From assembly GCF_027111355.2 (NCBI RefSeq), contig NZ_CP114291.2:682001-746000 (forward strand): a stretch of 64,000 nucleotides of DNA, given 5' to 3'. Source of the stretch: Flavobacterium eburneipallidum (GTDB lineage: Bacteria > Bacteroidota > Bacteroidia > Flavobacteriales > Flavobacteriaceae). The notes beneath the pieces are model-generated. The model made no database searches and was not told the origin of the DNA. It worked only from the letters and a program-made list of their open reading frames with translations. Of this stretch, positions 54,835-62,654 are shown in pieces (within the stretch, counting starts at the first letter, position 1; the number at the start of each line of letters is the position of its first letter). A program made the position numbers and the translations under genes.

Positions 54835-55281
54835 ATGAAAAAACTAATTATAATTATATTTTTTTTATTCGGACAAAATATTTATTCCCAATGTATACTT
54901 AATTTTCAAACTTTTATAAAATACACAAAATTAAGTAATGAAGAATTTGATACTTATGCACAGAAAAATGGTTGGTTTTACAACACGGAATTAGAAGCAT
55001 ATATGTGTGACAATGAAACTAAAAATAATTGCCGTGCTATACTCAATAGGGTGAAAAAAAGTGAGTATGACATTACTACATATACTTTCTTTGACAAAAG
55101 AATATATATTAGTTTTAAAGAAATGCTAGAATCACAAGGAAAACTATCCAATCAAACTGAAAATGACGGCACAAGAACTATAAACTATATATATAATAAA
55201 AATATTATTTCATTATTAATAACCACACAAAACGAAAATTACAAAATCACTAATATATATAAAATTATTACTAGTAGATAA
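54835..55281 (+). CDS. Hypothetical exported protein
   Basis: The 148-residue protein has a signal peptide (KLIIIIFFLFGQNIYSQ) cleaved before CILNF. The mature part contains three cysteines (CILNF, MCDNETKNNC) and mostly polar residues. Its A+T-richness matches the preceding small gene. No family recognised. Probably periplasmic or, via the Cys after cleavage, possibly lipidated, although the SQC context is not a good lipobox. Confidence 0.55.
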   Translation: MKKLIIIIFFLFGQNIYSQCILNFQTFIKYTKLSNEEFDTYAQKNGWFYNTELEAYMCDNETKNNCRAILNRVKKSEYDITTYTFFDKRIYISFKEMLESQGKLSNQTENDGTRTINYIYNKNIISLLITTQNENYKITNIYKIITSR

Positions 55282-55410
55282 TAATCTTCAACACACAGTT
55301 TTCTATAACTAACGCAAAAGCAGCATATTCATAGAAAAGATAATTTTAATTTAAAACGACACCACGAAAACTTATAATTTGTAAAATTCATAATTCTAAT
55401 TATGCTTTTT

Positions 55411-55761
55411 TTAATACTTATTCCTAAACCACACTTTTTGCCACTCTCTTTTTAAGATTAAAAAAGCAACATCTTCAGCCAGCATTACTAAATCAGAACC
55501 ATCGAGTTTTTTTATTTGCTCTTCGGGAACATCTATAATATAAAGCAGATTCAAATATTCGGCAAATTTGTACTGAATCATTCGATAGATTTTTTCGTGC
55601 AATTGAATTTTTAATTCTTCGGGCGAAATACTCATTGGAAAATCAATGCCTTCATTGGCTAAATTAAAATCCTTATTGATTTGTTCAATCAATTTCAGAT
55701 ACAAAGATTCTTTTTGAGCTTCTTCGAATAAAAGATCAGTATTTATTGGAGTAATATACAT
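55411..55761 (-). CDS. Conserved-looking small protein, unknown function
   Basis: The 116-residue soluble helical protein begins MYITPINTDLLFEEAQKES and includes IQLHEKIYRMIQYKFAEYLNLLYIIDVPEE and VAFLILKREWQKVWFRNKY (segments). No signal peptide. It lies 43 bases downstream of the polyprenyl synthetase gene on the same strand, so it is probably co-transcribed. Family not recognised. Confidence 0.6.
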   Translation of the reverse strand: MYITPINTDLLFEEAQKESLYLKLIEQINKDFNLANEGIDFPMSISPEELKIQLHEKIYRMIQYKFAEYLNLLYIIDVPEEQIKKLDGSDLVMLAEDVAFLILKREWQKVWFRNKY

Positions 55762-55788
55762 TTTAGATGGCAGATTTTAGATGGCAGA
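55761..55788. repeat. Tandem 14-base repeat before the 116-residue gene
   Basis: TTTTAGATGGCAGA occurs twice head to tail (55761-55774 and 55775-55788), starting at the first base of the start codon. Possibly a slippage-prone site in the leader. Confidence 0.7.
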
Positions 55789-55804
55789 TTTCTGCTAAAT
55801 ATGC

Positions 55805-56779
55805 TTATTGCTTTCTTTCCATTAAGTTTTCGCCAAAAGTTTTTAGAATCACTTTCTTATCTTGTGAAATGCTCATTTTTTCTAAAGTTTCAAACGCTTT
55901 CAAAGTATAATCTTCAATGGCTTTTTGTGTGGCTTTTGAGCCTCCTGTAGTATTGAAAATTTCTTTTACAGCAGTAATTTTATCTGAATTATTGTCTTGC
56001 TTTGTAGAAAATAATTGGGTTAGTTGTTCTTTTTGGGTTGGGTTCGAAAACTCGATAGCTTTTAGATACAAATAGGTTTTTTTGTTTTCGATAATATCGC
56101 CACCTACTTGTTTTCCAAAAGTTTCTGGATCGCCAAAAGCGTCTAAATAATCATCCTGTAACTGAAAAGCTAAGCCTAAATTAAGTCCAAAATCGTAAAT
56201 CAATCGGGAATTTTCTTTAGAGGTTTGAGCAATAATAGCTCCCATTTTCATTGCCGCAGCCACAAGAACGGCGGTTTTATATTCGATCATTTTCAAGTAT
56301 TCAGGAATCGTAACATCGTTTCTGGTTTCAAAATCGACATCGTATTGTTGTCCTTCGCAAACTTCGAGAGCGGTTTTGCTAAATAATTTGGCTAGTTTTC
56401 GGAATATTTTAGGTTCGTAATTTTCAAAATATTGATACGCTAAAATCAACATCGCATCCCCAGAAAGAATACCAGTATTGATGTTCCATTTTTCGTGAAC
56501 GGTTGCTTGTCCTCTTCGCAAAGGAGCGTCATCCATAATATCATCGTGAACTAAAGAAAAATTATGAAAAACCTCTACCGCCATGGCTGCAGGCAAGGCT
56601 TTTTTGTAATCTACCTCAAAAATATCGGCTGTCAGTAAGGTCAGAACGGGACGCATTCTTTTGCCACCCAATTGCAAAATGTAATCTATAGGTTGGTAGA
56701 GATTTTTAGGTTCTTTGTCAATTTTTTGATTTTCTAAATACTGTAGAAATTGTTCTTGATATTTGTGTATAGGAAGCAT
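55805..56779 (-). CDS. Polyprenyl (farnesyl/geranylgeranyl-type) diphosphate synthase
   Basis: From ATG 56779 the protein has 324 residues. It condenses isopentenyl diphosphate with allylic diphosphates. First Asp-rich motif VHDDIMDDAPLRRG, GGKRMRPVLTLL, and second motif FQLQDDYLDAFGD; EVCEGQQYDVDFE lies between. A longer frame to 56824 exists, but a TATCTTTG -7 box at 56814-56807 lies inside it, so the later start is chosen. Chain length of the product cannot be told from sequence. Confidence 0.92.
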   Translation of the reverse strand: MLPIHKYQEQFLQYLENQKIDKEPKNLYQPIDYILQLGGKRMRPVLTLLTADIFEVDYKKALPAAMAVEVFHNFSLVHDDIMDDAPLRRGQATVHEKWNINTGILSGDAMLILAYQYFENYEPKIFRKLAKLFSKTALEVCEGQQYDVDFETRNDVTIPEYLKMIEYKTAVLVAAAMKMGAIIAQTSKENSRLIYDFGLNLGLAFQLQDDYLDAFGDPETFGKQVGGDIIENKKTYLYLKAIEFSNPTQKEQLTQLFSTKQDNNSDKITAVKEIFNTTGGSKATQKAIEDYTLKAFETLEKMSISQDKKVILKTFGENLMERKQ

Positions 56780-56806
56780 AAAATAATTTTCGGATTTGCA
56801 AAAGTT

Positions 56807-56814
56807 CAAAGATA
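56807..56814 (-). promoter_or_regulatory. -7 box TATCTTTG of the polyprenyl synthase gene
   Basis: Fits TAnnTTTG and lies 27 bases before the ATG at 56779. It decides the start because transcripts would begin after the longer frame's Met. Confidence 0.5.
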
Positions 56815-56970
56815 CTAATTCCATTCTGAATTATTGATCTCAAAAACCAATCGAAATGAAACCTAAAAATTAAGAAATGGTTAAAAAATGAAATAAGCTT
56901 AAAAATTCAAAACAGTAAAAGTTTTTCTTCTTCAAAAATTTATCAACAATCCCTAAAATTAACTTTTGCC

Positions 56971-56996
56971 TACAGCCTTATTCTGTAATTTTACAG
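56971..56996 (+). promoter_or_regulatory. Inverted-repeat operator directly before umuC
   Basis: CTGTAATTTTACAG (56983-56996) is a perfect palindrome ending one base before the ATG, and TACAG-N7-CTGTA (56971-56987) overlaps it. A near -7 box (AACTTTTG, 56961-56968) lies just upstream. The position suits a damage-responsive repressor such as a LexA-like protein. Confidence 0.5.
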
Positions 56997-56997
56997 G

Positions 56998-58272
56998 ATG
57001 TATGCTTTAGTCGATTGTAACAATTTTTATGCTTCCTGCGAAAGGGTTTTTCAACCCCAATTCGTGGGTAAACCCGTTGCGATATTGTCTAACAACGACG
57101 GTTGTATAATTTCTAGAAGTAACGAAGCCAAAGCTGTTGGCGTTCCGATGGGTGCTCCCGCATTTCAAATCAAGGAATTGGTCAAAGAAAAAAACGTCAA
57201 ATTATTTTCTTCCAATTATCCACTGTATGGCGATTTGAGCAATCGAGTAATGACGATTTTAAACCAATTTACACCCAATCTAGAAATCTACAGCATCGAC
57301 GAAGCCTTCCTGAATTTTGACGGGTTGACTATTCCAGATTACCACGATTATGGTCTGCAGATGAAAAATCGTGTTCGAAAATGGGTTGGAATTCCTGTTT
57401 GCATTGGCTTTGCCGAAACCAAGGCTTTATCGAAAGTCGCCAACAAAATAGCCAAAAAATTTCAGGACAGGACAAAAGGTGTTTACGTTATCGACTCCGA
57501 AGAAAAACGTATCAAAGCCTTAAAGTGGACCAAGATTGAAGATGTTTGGGGTATTGGCTATCGAATGAATAAAAAGATGAAGCTGAAAAACATCAAAACG
57601 GCACTAGATTTTACTCAACCGCAACACGAAAACTGGATCAAGAGAGAAATGGGTGTTGTGGGAATGCGTTTGAAATATGAACTCGAAGGAAAATCGGTTT
57701 TGGACTTGGAACCCATTCCCGACCAAAAGAAAAGCATTGCCATCACTAGAAGTTTTCCCAAACAAATCTCGGATTTCGATTTGTTGCGGGAACGTGTAGT
57801 GACTTTTGCTTCGGTTTGTGCAGAGAAATTACGAAATCAAAAATCATGTTGCCATACGATAATTGTGCTATTGGTCATTGACAAACACAGCGTTCAAACC
57901 TCGAAATATTATTTCAATATGGCGGTTACTTTGCCTTTTGCGACCCATTCGACGCTGACTATTTCGAACACAGCCATCGACATTTTGAAAAAATTACATC
58001 AAGGAAATGAACATTTAAAATTCAAAAAAGCAGGCGTAATCGTCACCGAATTGATTGACGAAAATAAAAAACAACTGCAATTATTCGACGAAGAAAATCC
58101 AAAACATTTGGCTTTGATGCAAGCGATGGATAAACTGAATGCCAAAATAGGTAACAAAAAAGTAAAACTGGCAACTCAAAACCTGAACTTGACTTGGAAT
58201 ATGAATCAGGAGCATCTTTCGCCAAAATATACGACTAACTTTAACGATATTCTCGAAATACGATGTCAATAA
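56998..58272 (+). CDS. umuC: Y-family DNA polymerase V catalytic subunit
   Basis: The 424-residue protein performs translesion synthesis. Catalytic acidic residues lie in ALVDCNNFYASCERVF and YSIDEAFLNFDG; SNNDGCIISRSNEAKAVGVPMG is typical of UmuC. The little-finger region and C-terminal DUF4113-like part (ATQNLNLTWNMNQEHLSPKYTTNF, in segments) are present. It overlaps umuD by 10 bases, with umuC first, opposite to the E. coli order. Confidence 0.95.
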   Translation: MYALVDCNNFYASCERVFQPQFVGKPVAILSNNDGCIISRSNEAKAVGVPMGAPAFQIKELVKEKNVKLFSSNYPLYGDLSNRVMTILNQFTPNLEIYSIDEAFLNFDGLTIPDYHDYGLQMKNRVRKWVGIPVCIGFAETKALSKVANKIAKKFQDRTKGVYVIDSEEKRIKALKWTKIEDVWGIGYRMNKKMKLKNIKTALDFTQPQHENWIKREMGVVGMRLKYELEGKSVLDLEPIPDQKKSIAITRSFPKQISDFDLLRERVVTFASVCAEKLRNQKSCCHTIIVLLVIDKHSVQTSKYYFNMAVTLPFATHSTLTISNTAIDILKKLHQGNEHLKFKKAGVIVTELIDENKKQLQLFDEENPKHLALMQAMDKLNAKIGNKKVKLATQNLNLTWNMNQEHLSPKYTTNFNDILEIRCQ

Positions 58273-58703
58273 AAAAAGACCAAAAGCTAACATTCTTCGT
58301 TCCTGATCTAGAAAGTGAACTCCAAATTCCTTTTATAAAAGAAGGTGTTTCAGCAGGATTTCCTTCGCCTGCGGCTGATTTTATGGAAAACGGTATCGAC
58401 CTAAACAAAGAATTAAGCGAAAATCCTTTGGCGACTTTTTATATCAAAGTCAAAGGTAACTCTATGATTGATGCTGGTATCAACGACAAAGATGTTTTGG
58501 TTGTAGATAGAAGCCTGGAACCACAAAACAATAAAATCGCCATTTGCTTCATTGACGGCGAATTTACCGTAAAACGCATTCAACTCGAAAAAGACTGTTT
58601 GTGCCTAATGCCCGAAAATCCCAATTATCCTCCCATAAAAGTCACAGAAGAAAACCAATTAATCATTTGGGGAATTGTGACTTATGTGATAAAGAGGGTG
58701 TGA
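58263..58703 (+). CDS. umuD: UmuD-like S24 autopeptidase
   Basis: The 146-residue protein has cleavage-site-like SAGFPSPAADF (Ala31-Gly32), catalytic Ser67 in VKGNSMIDAG and Lys104 in GEFTVKRIQ, the UmuD/LexA peptidase dyad. Self-cleavage would yield the active partner of UmuC. The start overlaps the umuC stop region, so translation is coupled. Confidence 0.95.
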   Translation: MSIKKDQKLTFFVPDLESELQIPFIKEGVSAGFPSPAADFMENGIDLNKELSENPLATFYIKVKGNSMIDAGINDKDVLVVDRSLEPQNNKIAICFIDGEFTVKRIQLEKDCLCLMPENPNYPPIKVTEENQLIIWGIVTYVIKRV

Positions 58704-58822
58704 AAAGAAAATCAAGTTTAAAAGTTTAATTTCTTCATAAGCATTAGCTGTCAATAAAACTTTTGTTCTATGCTGTATAAACAAAAATTTTAACTTGTTC
58801 ACTTTTACTTGGAAATAAGAGT

Positions 58823-58966
58823 TTGGCAGACAAAAAAGAATGTTTTAGAAGAAGTTTTTACAATGAAATTGGCATTAGCAAACACGACAATTGGAGAAAA
58901 GATAAAAAAGCACAAAGAGCAAAAGAAGAGTACTTAAATAAAATAAAAAGCCTTACATCTCTGTAA
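58823..58966 (+). other. Possible gene remnant, 47 codons without ATG
   Basis: The only non-trivial content of 58704-58947. From a TTG at 58823 the frame encodes 47 residues (starts MADKKECF, contains GISKHDNWRKDKK and RAKEEYLNKI) with protein-like composition, but it lacks an ATG and its end runs into a terminator hairpin. It may be a decayed gene or chance. The rest of the gap shows nothing. Confidence 0.2.
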
Positions 58967-58971
58967 GGCTT
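58948..58971. terminator. Terminator between umuD side and tRNA-Ala
   Basis: AAGCCTTACA / TGTAAGGCTT with a 4-base loop. On the minus strand the stem is followed by TTTTATTTTATTT, so it ends the tRNA-Ala transcript. Confidence 0.85.
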
Positions 58972-58982
58972 GGTTTTACTAG

Positions 58983-59056
58983 TGGAGAATACCGGATTCG
59001 AACCGGTCACCTCTTGCCTGCCAGGCAAGCGCTCTAGCCAAATGAGCTAATCCCCC
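58983..59056 (-). tRNA. tRNA-Ala(GGC)
   Basis: On the minus strand the acceptor GGGGGAT pairs with ATTCTCC (two G-T pairs), followed by discriminator A. D arm TAGCTCATTTGGCTAGAGC, anticodon stem CTTGC/GCAAG around CTGGCAG (anticodon GGC), T arm CCGGTTCGAATCCGG. Length 74; CCA is not encoded. Confidence 0.96.
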
Positions 59057-59159
59057 AATCTTGGCGCAAATATAACATTAAAATACAGCACAAAGCAAAT
59101 TTCGAAAAAAAATATCCAACGTCCCCTAATATTTTTAACTTTACACAAATTCTGTGTTA

Positions 59160-59924
59160 ATGACAACTAAAAACTCAAACGGTACACTACTCACAACTAT
59201 CGAAAATCAAATCGCAACCCTCGAATTTGGACATCCTGCGAGCAATTCTTTTCCGAGAGATTTACTAGCTCGATTGACGAGAGAGCTCAACGATTTGAGC
59301 AATAATCCTGCTGTTTCAGTAATTATTTTAAAGAGTAGTGGTTCGGGTGCCTTTTGTGCCGGAGCTTCTTTTGATGAACTTTTAGCTGTTTCGAATCAAG
59401 AGGAAGCTACTCAATTTTTTTCTGGTTTTGCCAATGTTTTGAATGCGATGCGCAACTGTTCGAAAATCATCATCGGAAGAATTCACGGAAAAGCTGTTGG
59501 AGGAGGTGTTGGTATTGCGGCTGCTTGTGATTATGTTTTTGCAACCAATGAAAGCTCCATAAAATTATCAGAATTAGCCATCGGAATTGGTCCTTTTGTA
59601 ATTGAACCTGCAGTAAGCCGTAAGATTGGAAAAACCGCCACAACTGAAATGACTTTGGACACCGAATGGAAAACAGCCACTTGGGCAAAAGAAAAAGGAT
59701 TGTATGCTAAAGTATTAGAAACTGCAACTGAATTAGATCAGGAAATTATGGCTTTCGCCAATAAACTGTCGGTTTATAATCCCGAGGCTTTAACCGAAAT
59801 TAAAAAAGTACTTTGGGAAGGCACTGAAAATTGGGGTACTTTATTATATGAAAGAGCTGAAATTTCAGGAAAATTAGTCCTTTCGGATTTTTCCAAAAAA
59901 GCATTAAACCAATTTAAGAAGTAA
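59160..59924 (+). CDS. Enoyl-CoA hydratase/isomerase family protein
   Basis: 254 residues from the ATG at 59160 (a GTG two codons upstream is less likely). Crotonase fold with oxyanion-hole segments GAFCAGASFDELLA and GRIHGKAVGGGVGIAAACDYVFA, then SSIKLSELAIGIGPFV. Catalytic glutamates of bona fide hydratases are not certain here: the region after GGVGIAAACD has E in SESSIKLSE-like ELAIGIG. Substrate not deducible; a methylglutaconyl- or short-chain enoyl-CoA hydratase is possible. Start context ATTTTTAACTTTACAC may hold its promoter. Confidence 0.85.
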   Translation: MTTKNSNGTLLTTIENQIATLEFGHPASNSFPRDLLARLTRELNDLSNNPAVSVIILKSSGSGAFCAGASFDELLAVSNQEEATQFFSGFANVLNAMRNCSKIIIGRIHGKAVGGGVGIAAACDYVFATNESSIKLSELAIGIGPFVIEPAVSRKIGKTATTEMTLDTEWKTATWAKEKGLYAKVLETATELDQEIMAFANKLSVYNPEALTEIKKVLWEGTENWGTLLYERAEISGKLVLSDFSKKALNQFKK

Positions 59925-59936
59925 ACACAAAAGATA

Positions 59937-59967
59937 GATTTCCACAAGCAAAAAATCTGTGGAAATC
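59937..59967. repeat. Inverted repeat before queD
   Basis: GATTTCCACA (59937-59946) and TGTGGAAATC (59958-59967), 11-base loop, followed by another AAATCTGTGG copy. A small member of the dispersed hairpin class. It may terminate the hydratase transcript, although only CTTTT follows. Confidence 0.55.
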
Positions 59968-60044
59968 TTTTAAATCTGTGGCAAAATAAAATTGAAGCAA
60001 ATGTCAAAGAAAGAGATTAAATTTGCATTCAAATAAAATACACA

Positions 60045-60497
60045 ATGAGCAAAATAAGAATCACAAAACAATTTAGTTTCGAAACCGGTCACGCCCTGTA
60101 TGGCTATGATGGAAAATGCAAAAACGTGCACGGTCATAGTTATAAATTGTCGGTAACGGTAATTGGTTCGCCTATTTTAGATCGTTCGAACGTGAAATTT
60201 GGAATGGTGATTGATTTTACAGATTTGAAAAAAATCGTGAAAGAAGAAATTGTAGATCAGTTCGATCACGCTACCGTTTTCAACGAAACTACGCCTCATA
60301 TTGAATTGGCAAACGAATTAAAATCTCGCGGTCATCACGTAATTTTAGTCGATTACCAACCTACAAGCGAAAATATGGTGGTTGATTTTTCAAAAAGAAT
60401 CATCAGCAGATTGCCTCAAGATATCAAACTTTTTTCCTTGAAATTACAGGAAACAGAATCTTCCTTCGCCGAATGGTTTGCGAGTGATAACCTTTAA
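60045..60497 (+). CDS. queD: 6-Carboxy-5,6,7,8-tetrahydropterin synthase
   Basis: The 150-residue enzyme makes carboxytetrahydropterin from 7,8-dihydroneopterin triphosphate in queuosine synthesis. Zinc ligands His16, His29 and His31 (FETGHALYG; KCKNVHGHSY), catalytic Cys25, and the DQFDHATVFN segment are present; ETESSFAEWF near the end binds the pterin. Length is slightly above E. coli QueD. Its neighbours are not queuosine genes. Confidence 0.93.
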   Translation: MSKIRITKQFSFETGHALYGYDGKCKNVHGHSYKLSVTVIGSPILDRSNVKFGMVIDFTDLKKIVKEEIVDQFDHATVFNETTPHIELANELKSRGHHVILVDYQPTSENMVVDFSKRIISRLPQDIKLFSLKLQETESSFAEWFASDNL

Positions 60498-60541
60498 GAA
60501 ATTTCAATTTTTTAAATCCCAAATCTCAAAGTTTTTATAAA

Positions 60542-61291
60542 ATGTCTCCCAACAAAAAAATTTATTTCGCTTCCGATCAGCATTTTGGCGCACCTACTCC
60601 TGAATTGAGTTTCCCTAGAGAACAAAAATTTGTGGCTTGGCTAGACGAAGTCAAAAAAGATGCAGAAGCTATTTTCTTGTTAGGCGATTTATTCGATTTT
60701 TGGTTCGAATACAAAACTGTTGTTCCTAAAGGTTTTGTTCGGGTTTTAGGCAAATTGGCTGAAATTCGCGACAGTGGTATTCCGATTTATTTCTTTGTGG
60801 GTAATCACGATTTATGGATGGAGGATTATTTCGAAAAAGAACTCAATATCCCCATTTATCGTGACAATCAGGAATATACTTTCAACGGAAAAACCTTCCT
60901 TCTTGGTCATGGCGACGGAAAAGGGCCTGGCGACAAAGGATACAAACGAATGAAAAAAGTATTTACACATCCTTTATCCAAATGGTTGTATCGTTGGTTG
61001 CATCCCGATATTGGTATGAAACTGGCACAATATCTTTCAGTGAAAAACAAACTAATTTCGGGTGATGAAGACGTGAAATTTCTTGGCGATGACAACGAAT
61101 GGCTGATTTTGTATGCCAAAAGAAAACTAGAAACCAAACATTACAATTACCTTATTTTTGGGCACCGTCATTTACCCATGATTAAAACCGTAGGCGAAAA
61201 TGCTGAATATGTGAATCTAGGCGATTGGATTAGCTATTTTACTTACGGTGTTTTTGATGGCGAGAATTTCGAATTGAAGAAGTTTGAATAA
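60542..61291 (+). CDS. lpxH: UDP-2,3-diacylglucosamine diphosphatase
   Basis: The 249-residue metallophosphoesterase yields lipid X in lipid A synthesis. Metal motifs: FASDQHFG (Asp12, His14), LLGDLFDFWFEY, FFVGNHDLWM, LLGHGDGKGPGD and IFGHRHLPM. The family also includes LpxH2-type proteins that lack this activity, so the assignment to the LpxH step is likely rather than certain. The 44-base gap after queD holds AAATCCCAAATCTCAAA, a repeat-like word. Confidence 0.88.
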   Translation: MSPNKKIYFASDQHFGAPTPELSFPREQKFVAWLDEVKKDAEAIFLLGDLFDFWFEYKTVVPKGFVRVLGKLAEIRDSGIPIYFFVGNHDLWMEDYFEKELNIPIYRDNQEYTFNGKTFLLGHGDGKGPGDKGYKRMKKVFTHPLSKWLYRWLHPDIGMKLAQYLSVKNKLISGDEDVKFLGDDNEWLILYAKRKLETKHYNYLIFGHRHLPMIKTVGENAEYVNLGDWISYFTYGVFDGENFELKKFE

Positions 61292-61302
61292 GTTTTTTAC
61301 CA

Positions 61303-61363
61303 CATAAGTCATATAAGTTTTTTATTTGATACAGAAGCAAGTTAAACTTATATGACTTATATG
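61303..61363. repeat. Inverted repeat between lpxH and MFS genes
   Basis: CATAAGTCATATAAGTTT (61303-61320) and its inverse AAACTTATATGACTTAT plus ATG (61344-61363), with a 23-base loop. It lies between convergent genes. It shares the AAGTCATA word with the repeat at 5990-6170. Confidence 0.7.
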
Positions 61364-61373
61364 TTTCGTTTTA

Positions 61374-62648
61374 TTATTTATGGTTTTCGTGTTCTTGCAT
61401 GTCTTTTTGCAAATCCAATTTTCTGAATCCTGGCAATTTGATTCCTGTGAAAATCACCACCAAAAGTGTCATACTTCCACCAAAAACAACTGCGGAAGCT
61501 GCTCCCATGAACTTTGCAGTTAATCCACTTTCGAAAGCACCCAATTCATTAGAAGAACCCACAAATATGGAGTTCACAGCTGACACACGTCCTCGCATGT
61601 GATCGGGCGTTTTGAGTTGTAAAATCGTTTGACGAATTACTACAGAAATTCCATCGGTAACACCGCTCATAAACAGCGCCAAAACCGACAACCAAAACCA
61701 AGTAGAAAGTCCAAAAACAATAATACAAATACCAAAACCAAAAATAGCTGCCAATAATTTCATTCCCGCATTTTTATAAAAAGGCAAATGAGCCGAAACA
61801 AACATCGTTAACAAAGCACCCACTGCTGGTGCTGCACGCAAAATACCAAAACCTTCAGGGCCAACTTTCAAAATATCTTGAGCAAAAATAGGCAAAAGTG
61901 CTACTGCTCCACCAAAAAGAACTGCTACCATATCTAGCGTTAAAGCTCCTAAAATGGATTTATTGGTATAAACGAATTTCAAACCTTCCTTTAAACTTTC
62001 CATTATTGGCTCTCCAATTTTTGGGTTCAAAATAGGTTTGGTTTCTATTTGAGTTAAGACTAATAATGCTAAAATCGAACAAGCAAAAATGGAGCACATT
62101 GACCAATGAACTCCGATCCAAGTGATAGAAAATCCAGCCACAGCAGGCCCAATAACGGAGCCAATTTGCCAAACCGAACTACTCCAAGTAGCTGCGTTGG
62201 GATATACTTTTCTCGGAACCACTAATGACAACAAGGAGAATATTGTTGGCCCCAAAAACGCGCGAACCAATCCACCCAAAAAAACCAAGAAATAAATAGA
62301 ATATAAAATAGTATCGGTGGATAAATCGCTGACCATTCGTGGCCAAGTCAATAAAAACAATCCAAAACTGATGATAGAAAATCCTAGAATACATTTAACA
62401 AGCATTCCTTTTTTCTCTTTTTGATCGACAATATGACCCGCAAACAGAGCCATTCCAACGGCTGGAATTACTTCCATTAATCCAATCATTCCTAACGAAA
62501 GGGCGCTTTTAGTCAAACTATACACTTCCCATTCGATGATGATAAATTGCATAGACCAGGCAAAAACCATAGCAAAACGCACCATCAAAAAAATATTAAA
62601 TTCTCTAAAACGCAACGCTGCGTATGGATCTCTCACTTTCTCACTCAT
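61374..62648 (-). CDS. MFS transporter (EntS-like)
   Basis: The 424-residue protein has about 12 hydrophobic segments, with the MFS loop motif GHIVDQKEKKGMLVK after segment 2 and GVTDGISVVIRQTILQLKTPDHMRGRV in the central part (segments), which resembles EntS/efflux permeases. Substrate unknown. It starts 6 bases after recJ ends, so they are co-transcribed. Confidence 0.85.
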   Translation of the reverse strand: MSEKVRDPYAALRFREFNIFLMVRFAMVFAWSMQFIIIEWEVYSLTKSALSLGMIGLMEVIPAVGMALFAGHIVDQKEKKGMLVKCILGFSIISFGLFLLTWPRMVSDLSTDTILYSIYFLVFLGGLVRAFLGPTIFSLLSLVVPRKVYPNAATWSSSVWQIGSVIGPAVAGFSITWIGVHWSMCSIFACSILALLVLTQIETKPILNPKIGEPIMESLKEGLKFVYTNKSILGALTLDMVAVLFGGAVALLPIFAQDILKVGPEGFGILRAAPAVGALLTMFVSAHLPFYKNAGMKLLAAIFGFGICIIVFGLSTWFWLSVLALFMSGVTDGISVVIRQTILQLKTPDHMRGRVSAVNSIFVGSSNELGAFESGLTAKFMGAASAVVFGGSMTLLVVIFTGIKLPGFRKLDLQKDMQEHENHK

Positions 62649-62654
62649 AATCTG

